A stretch of 64,000 nucleotides of DNA. It comes from Myoxocephalus aenaeus (Eukaryota; Chordata; Actinopteri; Perciformes; Cottidae). Every line of letters starts with the position of its first letter. Position 1 is the stretch's first letter. A model generated the notes under the pieces. It ran no database searches. It saw only the letters and a program-made list of their open reading frames with translations, and was not told the origin of the DNA. Positions 11,441-29,379 of the stretch are shown in pieces. The position numbers were made by a program, and so were the translations under genes. The stretch is from positions 1,743,501 through 1,807,500 of the forward strand of contig JBAMJR010000073.1 of the NCBI GenBank assembly GCA_038501785.1, given 5' to 3'.

Positions 11441-13472
11441 AGTAACAGAAAACCAAGCTGTCAAGGGTCGAAATCCACAAACCGGTTTGCATTCGGGAGG
11501 AGTGACTAGAAGCTAAGCTAGTTATAGGCTAAACTAGAAGTTTAATAACAAAGCAGCAACAAAGGCTCTCACACTGAAATCGGGCACACATCTAATATGA
11601 GGTAGAAAAGCACAGAAAGAGTAAAGAAAAAGGGTGAAGAAATAAAAGAGAATATTGATATCATTGTGTCACAGTGTCACATGGACGATGTTCGATTAGA
11701 GAGGACATGTAAGATTAGGCCACCATAAGAAGCATGCATATAGTTTTGCTGTCTGAGTTGGCAATATATGCTTAAAATGTCTCAGTATTGTAGACAAGCG
11801 TGGCAACATTAGCTCATTTAACAGAAAGCGTGGCGACAACTGGAGCCGTCTTGATTTCTATAGACTGACCATTTAAACTAGTTAGATGGCTGTGCTTCAA
11901 GCTGTAAAGGATTTAGAAAGCCAGACTAAGCTTTGTAAAGGGGGATGCATTGGAGCAGCTCAAGCAGCAGCAGTTGCGTGTGCCATACATTAATATTCAT
12001 ATGACCCCTCGCAGACTGGGTGTAGAAATCCTTTTAGAGAAGTGTTTATTATGGTCGCAGCAGATAGGCTGAAAGAAAGAAAGGAAAAAGATCCCTGAAG
12101 AGCAGACTGCAAGGCAGCAGCAGGAGCAGCAGCTTTGGGCCATTGTGGAAAGTCGACACTGCAAAGCTTTGTATGGACCTCAGCAGGTGGGATCAAGCAG
12201 AGCTGCCCCCCACACCCACACCTCCAATCCCACTCTGCACAGACAGATACATGTATATTTGCATGGATGGCAGCAGACAAGTTCACTTTGAACATGCTCA
12301 CAGGATGTACTTTGGAACAATGAACAGGTAAAAACAGTAAGGTGGATACCCAGCAGAAACAGAGGCACACAAATCCTCAATTTGCTTTGACTAAAGGAGT
12401 GAACGCTGACTTGACACGTGACCTTAAGCCTCTACGTCTGCCACTATTTCAGGCCCACAAAACCCTAACCGCCGCTGCTCCTCCTCCCACTCCTCCTCCC
12501 ACTCCTCCTGTCTTCGCTAAGTGACTACAGACTCCGGTGATTGCCACTGCTGAAACCCTCCCTGAACCCAGCAACCATCTCCTCCTCCTCCTTTCTGTTG
12601 AGTGATCCGGGGCCCCTCGGCTCAGCACAAAGACACGGCTGCTCGTCTGTCAACCAGAGGCGCAGGACAGCGCGGGGCCCCTACCGACTCCTATTCAGCT
12701 CCAGTGAATGACGTTATTGAAATCCCAATCCTGACTGTGGGCATGTGTGCAGGCAATAGGGCTCACACCTGTCCGCTTAGCATGCCTCCCCGAGAAGACA
12801 AGATAGGGAGGGGTGTGTGTGTGTGTGTGTGTGTGTGTGGGGGGGGGGGCAAACCAGCTGTTTTTACTGAGCAGTTTGCAAAATTCCTTGTGTTTTTGTG
12901 CCAAGCGTTGTGCTTTTGCTTCAATTGCATTGTTATTTTTTATGTTACGATAAAAACAAACATCCACCAAATTATCTATTTTTCTACGATAGGATTAGTA
13001 AAATTGGATATTAATCTAAATTCAGTCTAAAAGTACAGCCAATCTCAGTATTCTTGCTCTGAACTTGGGGAGACTTTGACAAAAATGTGTCAACCTACAA
13101 AGAAGTATCGACACTTGCACTAACTTTTAGCACTTTGCAATTGAGTTAAAAGGGACCAATAAAACAGGCTATATTGGTCGGACCCGCAAATTCAAAATAT
13201 AAAAGCTACGTTTTTATTCTGCCTTTAAGGTTCGGAGGGGAGAGATGGGTCAATGTTTTAACGGCAGGCAGACTAAAAGGCCACCTGTTTCTCGGCTGGA
13301 ATGCTGCCTTTGAGTGGCTGAAGAATGTGGAAAACCGTCTTGTGCTTTTGCCCAATAAATAGTTTGAGCATGTGTGTATTTCTATGAATGTACCTATGGA
13401 AAGTGTTCTGCAGAAATGCAGGATCTCGGCTCTAGGCAATACCTTATTGTGGCCTGTGCAGACTAAAGCAGT

Positions 13473-13473
<1 letters not shown>
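11441..13473. other. No gene recognised; GT/G tract at 12813-12849
   Basis: The tract at 12813-12838 is (GT)n, joined directly to a run of eleven G. The stretch 12440-12700 is comparatively GC-rich with CTCCTCC repeats, but I see no supported exon. Confidence 0.4.
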
Positions 13474-13536
<63 letters not shown>

Positions 13537-13552
13537 TGTGTGTGCGCGTGTG

Positions 13553-13590
<38 letters not shown>

Positions 13591-13592
13591 CG
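13474..13592. repeat. Compound (GT)n(GCGT)n microsatellite
   Basis: Pure GT units are followed by GT blocks interrupted by GCGC and GCGT. Alternating purine-pyrimidine sequence of this length is a classical Z-DNA-prone tract. The open frames on both strands here are repeat translation. Confidence 0.95.
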
Positions 13593-14107
13593 TGGGGATA
13601 TATATCAATTGTCACTTTCTTCTGTGCAAGAGAAAAGTCTGTAGTATCCCACCTGTTGCCCCGCTCTTCCATGCCCAGAGATGTGTATGTGTGATTATTG
13701 TCTCTCTATGTTGTGTGCTTATATGTGAATTCCCCGTCCATCCGACCAAACTTCAAAGAGGGAATTTTGCTCTACACTGTGGATAAGAAACCACCTGTTT
13801 AAATAAAAAAACATTCCAGAGGGAAACTTTTCTTTTCCATTTTCAACATTAACAGAATCTTCAAAGGGCACATTAATCATGACACACATCCCATTTATCT
13901 CTGTGTGCTCCACTGATGGTACACTGGGACTGATATTGATTTGCAGGTTGGGACCAGCCTCAAGGGGTTCACTCAGGATCAAGGCCAATCAATATGTAGT
14001 GCTTGCCTGATAGACATCGGTAAAAACCCATCAGACAAAGGAATTGACAAAAACAAGTCGGCATGTTACCTTTACTAAGTGAGTAACATCACTAGATATG
14101 TATACAA

Positions 14108-14136
14108 GTATATATATATATATATACATACATAGC

Positions 14137-14212
<76 letters not shown>
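14108..14212. repeat. (TA)n microsatellite
   Basis: Two TA blocks (about 14108-14126 and 14143-14212) are separated by CATACATAGCTATATG. A TTAA-rich run (ATTAATTAATTAATTAATC) follows at about 14253. Confidence 0.95.
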
Positions 14213-14215
<3 letters not shown>

Positions 14216-15095
14216 AAGGGGCTGCAGTGGATATTTTGTACTCATCCAATTATTAATTAATTAATTAATCTGAAATGCACCAGACATCAGTAGATAAGAT
14301 AAAACAAGACGTTGCAACGTTCCAGGATTAAATTAAGATACTCTTCACTGAGCTTCTCTCAATTGGAGCAGAAGTTTAGAGGTTAGTTGTGTTATTATAG
14401 TCATACATTGATTATGACAAACAAGACTAGACCCAAAGCCATGTTGCTCGAGAGACTGGGTCAAAACAAATACTAAAAGCAAATGTAACCAGTGTCAACG
14501 AACGGGAAAAGAGGCAAAGAAATGTACAAATTGAGCGAAAACTTTTCTTGTGTTCTTTGTGTTCCTGTTTCCGATTGTGAACTTTTATCTGAAGTTGTGT
14601 AAAGAAGATGCAGCTTTTCAGGAACGTTGAAGTAGTGCTGTTGTCGTTGTCTCCCTTCTGCTCTCAGAGGTTTTTTTATCAAGTTCACCTTTGTCAGAGT
14701 TCCTGTATTAACCTCTTATGTTGTAATCATTTTAGCTTTAAACTTGTTTGACCTTCTCTGTTAGTTCTGGCTCTGATTTCTTCTTTTATTACTGTTTAAC
14801 CATGTGCATGGATGCGCCCTTGAATTAAAATACAGTTCTGTGTGCAAACACACATTTCCATTCACACCCACAAAACACACATGCACAAAGTGTAGTGGCA
14901 CATGCATAATACACTTACGCATTATCACAGAGTAAACTAACATGAAAGACCAGTTAAACCAAGTGAAACTCCTGTGGCTCATTGTTGAGCAGTGCTGCTG
15001 ATGCAATGTGGATCTATGACTGTGTATGCTAACAGATACTTTAATCACTTCAGTCAAAAAACTGTTCAGAATGTTCACACAGACAATACATTACA

Positions 15096-15700
15096 AGATT
15101 CAAGATTCAAGATATTTTTAACGTCATATGCACAGATAACAGGCAGTTATTCTGTACAACGAAAAGCTTATTTTTCTGGGTCCTCCTAACACAAAATTAC
15201 AATAATTACAATAAACTTTAAGGAAAAAAATAAAATGAAATAAGCTTAAGGCAAAACAAATATAAATAAAAATAACAGCAGCAGCTGTTCACAGTTCAGT
15301 GATGTGTGTGTGTGAGCTGTTCACCAGCCTGATGGCCTGCGGGTAGAAACTGTTTGTCAGTCTCGTGGTTCTGGATTTGTGACTCCTGTAGCGTCTGCCT
15401 GATGGCAGGAGCGAGAAGAGTCTGTGCTGGGGGTGTGTTGTGTCCCTGATGATGTGGGCTGCTCTCCTGGTTACTCTGGTGGAGTAAATGTCTTGAAGAG
15501 AGGGGAAGGCTGCTCCTGAGATGTACTGTGCAGTTTTTATCACACGCTGGAGTGCCTTCCTGTCCTGGGCAGTGCAGTTTCCATACCATACTGTGATTGA
15601 GCTGGTAAGGACGCTCTCGACCGTACATCGGTAGAAGTTGCTGAGAATCTTGGGTGGCATGCCAAATTTCCTCAGCCTTACATTATCCATCGTCTTGACA
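15096..15700 (-). mobile_element. 5'-truncated L2-clade LINE with reverse transcriptase C-terminal remnant
   Basis: A - strand frame (15690-15289) encodes the C-terminal end of a fish L2/CR1-group LINE ORF2. It includes LRKFGMPPKILSNFYRC, VESVLTSSITVWYGNC, FPSLQDIYSTRVTRRAAHII and LFSLLPSGRRYRS. These blocks follow the catalytic RT domain in that clade, and the catalytic part itself is missing. Downstream lies a short 3' untranslated region ending in tandem TTGAATC-like units (15096-15110), typical of L2 3' tails. The 5' end stops near 15700. This is a dead truncated copy, although its remaining frame is intact. Confidence 0.85.
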
Positions 15701-15719
15701 ATCTCCCTCTATACCTGGA

Positions 15720-18447
<2,728 letters not shown>

Positions 18448-18548
18448 ACCACCACCTAAACTCCCTATATCCTGGACAGCTGTCAGCGGGAACTTGGCCA
18501 AAGAGAAAGACCCATCTGTCGCCTTCCTTCAAAGGTCAGGGCCCAGGG

Positions 18549-22428
<3,880 letters not shown>

Positions 22429-22451
22429 ACGCACAAACACACAGGCGCACG

Positions 22452-22501
<50 letters not shown>

Positions 22502-22513
22502 CACACACACACA
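22429..22513. repeat. (CA)n microsatellite with GC interruptions
   Basis: CA units interrupted by CACGCACG near the left end and by one CAAACA. Confidence 0.95.
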
Positions 22514-22525
22514 TACTCGTTTTCC

Positions 22526-22750
22526 TCCTTTGTGGGGCCCGAACTTGTTTTACCCAAGTGTGGGGCCCACCCTTTCCAGTGGTTCTACAACTCTGTAAAA
22601 AATCAGGCAACATAAAAAAAAAATCTATATCATAAATATCACTTCAATTTATCAAAATTCAAAACTTTTTTCTTGCGCTAGTTTTTTTGTTACTTTGTGG
22701 GGGCCCGTTTCTAGCATTCACCACTTGTGGGGTCCATTTTCACACACACT
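22526..22750. repeat. Dispersed repeat with TTGTGGGGYCC phrases
   Basis: The phrase GTGGGGCCC or GTGGGGTCC occurs about four times (near 22533, 22559, 22697 and 22726). A related copy is at about 30318-30390. Similar wording beside CA arrays is frequent in fish genomes. Confidence 0.45.
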
Positions 22751-23940
22751 TACACGTTTCAAGGTTTTATATCTTAGCTGGCCACACATTTCTAGTTTAT
22801 ATATCTTAGCAGTGCCCAATGTTACTATCTGGAGGTGATAATGCTTTCCATGAGTTTTCCTTGCTTACCAAAGACATTGCAGGACTGGATCTCATTAGAA
22901 CCAAAGGTCATCATTAGATAGACAAGGCATTAACATTGCATTCATATAATTACCTCCAACTCAACACTTTTCAACCCATGGAGACTTTTTCAAATCAGTG
23001 AGATCTTAAAACCCATTTGGGTTAACATTGTTCTCTTTAAACATCAGTAATATTTGATAAAAAAAACATTGCGTAAAATAAAAAACATGCTTTGTTTTCA
23101 TCGAGCAAGTATTTATTCATACAAAGGTGCAGTTCCAGAAATAAAAAGAACTTGTCATGACCTCATCACATTCAAAAGTGATTTACTTGTTATAAAATTG
23201 TCCATGTACCATCATACTTACCATTTGTATATTGTAAAACAGAACTTTAACAGGACAACTCAAAGAAAAAATGAACTGAAAAACTAGTCAGTTTATGCGA
23301 TTCAACAAAGTTAAAAAAATATAATTAGATCTATGCAATTTCTATTCCTGTAGAAGCCCTAGAAACATGTCCTGACCAGTTTATGTAGGTCTATTATAAC
23401 CAGCATGTCTGGCTGAGGCAGGAAACGCCAGATTTAAAATCCCCTCCAATCGTTTTAGTTCCCAGGTATCAGTGGTGCCTGTAAAAGAGGGGATCTGTAC
23501 TCCTCATGTTAAGCTAAGACTGGAGACTTTACTAGCTGCTAATGTGTGTTTGCTTACATAATAGTATTGGTTATCTACATACCTCTGTTTAGTGTTATTC
23601 TAGCAGGTGATTCCAATTAATGTTCACTGTGTTATATACTACCCATTTTAAGTCAACAATTGAAATGCCACACTCAAACCATTAATCTGCTGACTTCCTC
23701 TGGTTTTTGGCGGACACTGTTAAAGGTACCTTATTGCAGGGATGTCACACTGCCCTTTTCTTCCGACCTCTGTGCTTCTGGGTACAGAAATGAGTTTACA
23801 CTAATACTTTAGACAAAGATACTGACTTGAAATATTAGTCAAAAAATGAAAAAATAAGTACATTTGTGTGTGCTGCATCTGTGTCTTTCTCCATCAAAAT
23901 GATTGCCTATACCCTCCTGATAGTGAGTGATACTTTAAAT
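22751..23940. other. No gene recognised
   Basis: AT-rich DNA. One 48-nt - strand segment near 23723-23770 has good splice sites, but two of its three frames meet a stop, so I do not call it. Confidence 0.35.
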
Positions 23941-24066
23941 TAGGACTGGTGCACTGGTTCACATTCAAAATACCCTCTTTAACAAGAGCAAACAAAGTGT
24001 AACATTATATATGTACTAACTTGAGGTTAAATTCTAAAATGTGTTGTTAAAATGATGTAAAAGTAC

Positions 24067-24145
24067 GTGATTCCTCATGGGAAGTCAGATCTGAAGGGAA
24101 CGTCTCTATCTCTATTGCCACAGCAGGAGCCTGATCGTTTGTCAC
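24067..24145 (-). pseudogene. Truncated third copy of the duplicated exon
   Basis: It shares the acceptor (CAATCTGAATTCCAG) and about 78 nt of the segments at 25209 and 27228. It then diverges before the donor, so the GTAAAG splice site of the other copies is absent. Its reading frame begins VTNDQAPAVAIEIETF. It cannot be spliced like the other copies and is best seen as a broken duplicate. Confidence 0.45.
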
Positions 24146-25208
24146 CTGGAATTCAGATTGAAAAAAAGGATGCATTAAGAATTTATAGTAATGATGTTTG
24201 TGGAGATACTCACCAGTTACACAAGTTAGCTTATGTGAAAAGAGTTTCTAAAACAGCAAATAACTTAAAGCTGAGTGCATGGCATGGTCTATTCTAGAGG
24301 TCTAACATGTCTCACAACAACATATAGGAGGGCTGCACTGGTTCATAATCAAAATACCCTCTTCCAACACACAACAGGTCACAACGTATAACATTATATC
24401 TATAATAAGTTGAGATTAGACTCTAAAATGTGTTGTTAAAATGATGTAAAGTCGCTTATAGTTTGAATAAAACGTCAGGGCCCCATAAGGATAGACTAGA
24501 AACCAATGTGTGTAAGGATGTTATCTCTCAACAACATATTAGGGCCTGCAATGGAGCATGTTCAAAATACTTCTTTTAAACATGCACCAGCTAAGTAAGT
24601 GTACAATTACACATATAATAACTTGAGATTAGACTCTAAAATGTTTTGTTAAAATGATGTAAAGTCACTTATAGTTTGAATAAAACGTCAGGGCCCCATA
24701 AGGATATATAAATCAACATGTGTGTGTGAGGTTCATGTTAGAAATAGGTCAAAAATGAGCTAGAGAAACCCAGGGCCCCATAAGGATAGACTAGAAACCA
24801 ACATGTGTGAGGCTGTTATCTCTCAACAACATATTCAAGCCTGCAATGGAGCATGTTCAAAATACCTCTTTTAAACATGCACCTGCTAAGTAAGTGTACA
24901 ATTACACCTGTAATAACTTGAGGTTAGAGTCTAAAATGTGTTGTTAAAATGATGTAAAGTCACTTATAGTTTGAATAAAACGTCAGGGCCCCATAAGGAT
25001 ATATAAACCAACATATGTGTGTGTGTGATTAACTGGCTCTATTGCTGGAAAACTAGATATACGTGTTTCAGATTAAGTCGGATCCCTCAACATGACACGC
25101 TGCATCAGAAGAGCATCGTGAACACATCCCTATGTTGATAATAGAACCACATAGTGCACAGGTCAACATAAATAGTTGGTGTAAACAGTGTGTACACTAC
25201 TCCTTTAC

Positions 25209-25308
25209 CTGGGCTGTAGCTTCGTCTGTGTGATTCCTCATGGGAAGTCAGATCTGAAGGGAACGTCTCTATCTCTATTGTCACAGCAGGAGCCTGATAG
25301 TTTGTCAC
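25209..25308 (-). CDS. Duplicate exon copy (middle copy)
   Basis: A 100-nt segment is bounded by a T-rich acceptor (TTTTTTTCAATCTGAATTCCAG region) and a donor CCCAG|GTAAAGG. It is open in one frame (phase 0 in, phase 1 out), starting VTNYQAPAVTIEIETF and ending HRRSYSP. It differs from the copy at 27228-27327 at a handful of positions, mostly changing amino acids, so there is no sign of constraint between copies. Inclusion of both copies in one transcript would shift the frame, because each exon is 100 nt. Confidence 0.35.
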
Positions 25309-26034
25309 CTGGAATTCAGATTGAAAAAAAGGATGCATTAAGAATTTATAGTAATTGTACATACTACCACCTTTTATGTATAGTGTTTTCATATTTTTTC
25401 TCTTTCTTATTATAGTGTATTTTTATTTCCAAAACTGTTGACTCAGAGAGCCCTGCACAAAATAATTCCAATGTGTCTGGACTGTTGGTCTAGGCACAAA
25501 TGGCAAAATAAAAAACCTTGAACCATGTTGAGATACTCACAAGTTCCAAAAGTTGGCTTATGTGAAAATTGTTTCGGAAATGGAAAATAACTCAAAGCTG
25601 AGTGCATGGCATGGTCTATTCTAGAGGTCTAACATGTCTCACAACAACATATAGGGGGCTTGACTGGTTAATATTCAAAATACCCTCTTTAAAACACACA
25701 ACAGGTCACAAAGTGTACTATTATATCTGTAATAACTTGAGGTTAGATCCTGAAATGTGTTGTACAAATGATCTGAATTCACTTAAAGTGAGAATGAGAT
25801 GAGAGGGCCCCATGAAGTATAGACTAGAACCACGTGTGTGTAAGTGAGGTTAACGTTAAAATCTGTTCAAATGAGCTAGAGATGCCAGGGCCCCATGAGG
25901 ATAGACTAAAAACAAATGTGTGTGTGAGGTTAACTGGCTCTATGGCTGCAAGGCTAGATATATGTGTTTCAGATTAAGTTGGATCCCTCAATCTGAAATC
26001 AATCAAATAACCCAACGAGTAACCTGACTGACAC

Positions 26035-27197
26035 GGGGGGGGGGGGGGGCGCGGCACGGCGGCGGGGACGGCGGCGGCGAAAGCAGTGGTTCTCAAACTT
26101 TTTCTGTAAATAACTTCATTTTGTGACTCCATCTGTGCTTTTAGAAATAACAGAATAAAGAAAATTGCAATCACTTTCAAGTAAATCAGATTGCTCCATC
26201 GGACATTTTTTTATTTTTAAATTGCAATCACTTAGAACAATGAAAATAAAGTTATATCTGTGCAAAAAAATAACTAATATTTAGTTACTGCTAAATAGCT
26301 CATTGTGGAAAACAATAAGCTATTTATTTTTTTGCCAAACAAAACAGAATGAGTGCAGATATGTGAGCATCAGGTTGCATCAGTATTAGTGGAGCAGTGA
26401 GCCTCTACACATCTTTATGAACGGGGTTGTAGATTTGATACAATTCATGTTCAGCGTTGATCTGAGATCTGTTTTCTGTTGAGACGCAGCAGCAGAAAGG
26501 ACGACGGAGACTTCTGGCAAAGAGACAAGAGTCGGCGAGTCGCTATGCGCATGCGCAAGCGTAACCTGTTAACGGCATAACGTAAACATTTACCCGAAAG
26601 TACAGGCTTTTCTCCATGTATTTATTAATGACTTAGTTTTATGTCCGTGTACTTTGTACTTTTGTAATATGTGAAGCCAGCAGCTCATTGTTGGTACAAG
26701 ACACGAGCATTTTGTCTCTTTCACCTGGAGCAGGAGAGCTGCTCCGGGTTCAGGAGAGCTGCTCCGGTGCTCCTCACATGAGAGCTGCTGTTGCCATCTT
26801 CACCCTGGGAGCGTTTAAAACGCATATATAAGTCTGCTTTTCACGCAACATATTTTTTGACGCTCTCTGTCCGCTGCTGTGTGCTCAGCGCTCACCTGTG
26901 TGTGCGCGCGCACGTGTCTGTGCGCATCAGGGCAGAACTCCGCTGTGCGCGACGCAGAGCAGAGGAGAAGTGTTAACACGACCATGTAGAGACCGAAATG
27001 ACAAGCTGTGTGTGGATAAGATCAATAAAATACGGCCGTTTAGTTTAATAACAGAACAAGGTGTAGACCTGTTCTATATGAAAGAGAAACTTAATGACGA
27101 CTTGTGATCTGGCGCTGTTGAGAAAATTACAGGGGGGCGGGTTTTTTTTTCAGGGGGGCGCCCCGCCCCCCCTATTCTAACGGTGGGGGAAACACTG
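26035..27197. mobile_element. hAT-like transposon remnant with G-rich ends
   Basis: The right end (27197), read on the - strand, starts CAGTGTTTCCCCCACCGTTA, the usual style of hAT termini in fish. A second hAT-style terminus, CAGTGGTTCTCAAAC, starts at 26084. Their outer 8-bp flanks do not match, so they may belong to different or rearranged elements. A run of 15 G (26035-26049) adjoins a GGC-rich tract. The right part holds a TATA box-like CATATATAAG (about 26823) followed by CpG-rich DNA, possibly the old element's promoter. The insertion splits the duplicated module whose intact version is at about 25080-25190. Confidence 0.5.
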
Positions 27198-27227
27198 GTG
27201 TAAACAGTGTGTACACTACTCCTTTAC

Positions 27228-27327
27228 CTGGGCTGTAGCTTCCTCTGTGTGATTCCTCATGGGAAGTCAGATCTGAAGGGAACGTCTCTATCTCTGTTGC
27301 CACAGCAGGAGCCTGATAGTTTGTCAC
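27228..27327 (-). CDS. Exon candidate of the - strand gene (promoter-proximal copy of the triplicate)
   Basis: Seen: a T-tract acceptor ending GAATTCCAG and donor CCCAG|GTAAAGG bound 100 nt. One frame is open and two are closed by stops. It encodes 33 residues starting VTNYQAPAVATEIETF and ending ESHRGSYSP, plus one base. Entry phase 0 fits the first coding exon at 29979-30017, and exit phase 1 fits 7154-7237. The downstream duplicates at 25209 and 24067 sit in what would be the next intron. The flanks are duplicated too, so a repeat element that happens to look like an exon is the main alternative. Confidence 0.4.
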
Positions 27328-27578
27328 CTGGAATTCAGATTGAAAAAAAGGATGCATTAAGAATTTATAGTAATGGTTTATGTGGAGATACTCACAAGTT
27401 ACAAAAGTTAGCTTATGTGAAAACAGATTCCCGAAACATGAAAACTTAAAGCTGAGTGCACTGCATGGTCTATTCTATATTGAAATATAAGATATCTATT
27501 GAAAATATGAATTATTTTTGGTGTCAGGGCTCCACTCATTAATCCATAAATACATGAATGACATAAACAAGCATGACA

Positions 27579-27642
27579 GCAGAGTAGCTCAGTGAATACT
27601 CTCTCCCTGGGATGGAAGAGACCCACAGTTGGATGCTGGGGA
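27579..27642 (+). repeat. tRNA-derived SINE-like or tRNA pseudogene fragment
   Basis: AGAGTAGCTCAGTGAATACT resembles a tRNA D-arm and A box. After an anticodon-like segment, CACAGTTGGATGCTGG stands where a T-arm B box would be, but it departs from GGTTCGAATCC. It is not a functional tRNA. A weaker A-box-like segment is at about 34634 (GTGTAGCTCATTGGTTAAAG). Confidence 0.4.
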
Positions 27643-28030
27643 GGAGGCTGAAGCTAGAGATCTTGTGTAATAACACAATATGGCCGCTTTCACAGCCCTT
27701 TCAAAATGCCAATTCAGCCTTTTATCATGTTCCATCTACAAAGCTAGGCATTTCTAATTCATATAGACAGGCACTATGCCTTTGAAAGGTGGAGTACTTC
27801 AGTATATTTCAGCTGTGTTTACTGTAACATGTATGATATAAGTCAGGCTGATATAGACTTGCATATACCTGGCTGTATTAGGTTTCACAAAACCAGCAGC
27901 TACAAGGCAGTTTTATCTGTTTCTGTAGCCTAAATATATCTGTTTATTCTACATGCGTATGTCAATGAATAGTACTGAGAAATGCAATTGCGTAAAATAA
28001 TGTCCCTTCAAGGACCTGAAATCCCCGTAC

Positions 28031-28128
28031 CTTTATTACTATCAATGAATCTTTCCATAAACCACGGCTTGTTCCTCAAAGACAGAATGTCAGGCCGTAT
28101 CCTCGGCTTTCTTTTCAACATCATGGCT
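28031..28128 (-). CDS. Exon candidate, second - strand transcript or alternative exon
   Basis: An acceptor (ATGTTTTCACAG) and donor (AATAAAG|GTACGG) bound 98 nt, open in one frame. It contains MMLKRKPRIRPDILSLRN and then KPWFMERFIDSNK, strikingly protein-like. The phases are 2 in and 1 out, so it does not sit between 29979 and 27228 in the main chain. It could start translation at its own ATG after a noncoding exon and then join a phase-1 acceptor such as 7237. The open frame extends upstream to 28316 across a GATGGCGCGCC promoter-like motif. The family is unknown. Confidence 0.3.
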
Positions 28129-29379
28129 CTGTGAAAACATTTCATGAAATCAATTTCACAGGTATCAAACATTAGAAAACAACCTATACATTTAAGGATT
28201 TGTGTACGCGGAGTAGTCAATGGAACCACCGCCTGTATCCAAGATGGCGCGCCGCTCATAGCATAATACCATCTGTAAGTAACCCCTTCCAGTAAACCTT
28301 TAACTAACCCTTCCAACCGGGATCCTGCTAAACGATGCTGTTATCAACTCGGTAAAGCGACCATGGGTTTCTCACTCTGGTTATGAGACGTTCACATGAA
28401 GGGCCGCTGTTTGCAGCATCTCACCAAGCACAAACACGGACAAGTCTGCAGAGCGCCGCATATTTAAAATGAAGACAAACTACAAACTATAATATAGAAA
28501 GCAACACTGCATCCAGTCCGTGACTGTGAGACACGACACTTCATACTGCAACACACGGCTCAAGAACCTGACAAATATATGATAAGAGACTATATAGTGA
28601 GGTATTTTACATTTGCCCCCAAGTCTGTTTTACAGTCTGAGGGTTACAGCTGAAGCCATAAGGCTAAGATGGCGTCAGATGCAACAGATTCATTGAACAG
28701 AATACACACATGTGGTTATAGTCAGATGTATTGTGCTCTAGATGAAGCAGTGATATTATAAATCTATTCACACAGTCAGCCATTCATCGCCAGCTTATTG
28801 CCAGTTTAAACTGTGTTCCTTTTAGTTGGAATTATGACTTAACTTCTTAGTATTTGTGTAATATTATCCAACAAACCAGATATAACCCCAGAGTCCAGCA
28901 TCATGATGCCCACTGTGGGTCACTCCTGGCACTGGAAACTAAATAAGCCCACATGGCTGCTGATGAAGCTCTCCTCACCCAGTCACACACACTCCTCTAA
29001 CGTGAGGGTGACCCAGTGGCTCAGAGCTCTGCACGCTACACACACACACACTACACACTGTTCAATGTGCAGCTCAGAACGACGACACACAGCAACCTGC
29101 ATGAGAACAGAGTCCGGGCTCTTAATGTATCCACGGTTAAGACATAGGCTCAGGTATTACACGGTGCGAGTAACGTTAGCTTACGCGCGCGGTTTATTTA
29201 CCTCCTGCTGAAACCGAAAGTAGAATGGCCGTGATCGCGGCAAGAAAAAGAAAAAAAACACACACACACACACAAAACAGAGCTATCGACGCGCACTGAC
29301 AACCCGCTGGATTAAAACGGGAAACCCGTGAAACATATACAACGGTCTTACGTGTAGACGTGCGGAGGCTCCTGCTGTC
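28129..29379. other. Promoter-like and unassigned DNA
   Basis: CCAAGATGGCGCGCC (about 28238) resembles a YY1 site near start sites. On the - strand an ATG at 28461-28459 opens 12 codons (MRRSADLSVFVL) up to a good donor (GCTTG|GTGAGA at 28424), a possible tiny first coding exon. A further - strand donor (CAGGAG|GTAAAT) is at about 29203. None is proven. Confidence 0.3.

Larger units (their letters stand above)
23941..25990. repeat. Mosaic array of duplicated modules
   Basis: Five copies of a roughly 100-bp module (TTCAAAATACC ... TTGAGGTTAGA ... AAATGTGTTGTTAAAATGAT) lie at about 23955, 24335, 24545, 24840 and 25660. Six copies of GGGCCCCATAAGGATA or close variants lie near 24479, 24692, 24774, 24987, 25806 and 25890. 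Three copies of an exon-bearing module are interleaved, one of them outside at 27190-27478. Copies are a few percent diverged and spacing is irregular, which suggests repeated local duplication and not a simple satellite. A single composite transposable element is the alternative. Confidence 0.75.

Noticed and set aside
13719..13988. An 89-codon - strand frame with protein-like middle part
   Set aside because: No convincing acceptor and donor pair was found around it, and its ends read as low-complexity AT-rich DNA.
23723..23770. 48-nt - strand segment with good splice sites
   Set aside because: Two of its three frames contain stops and the remaining phase fits none of the neighbouring exon candidates. 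It shows that pseudo-exons occur here by chance.
24067..24297. + strand frames reading VIPHGKSDLKGTSLSLL in three places
   Set aside because: The repetition comes from DNA duplication. The splice signals around the segment are on the - strand, so the + strand frames are shadows.
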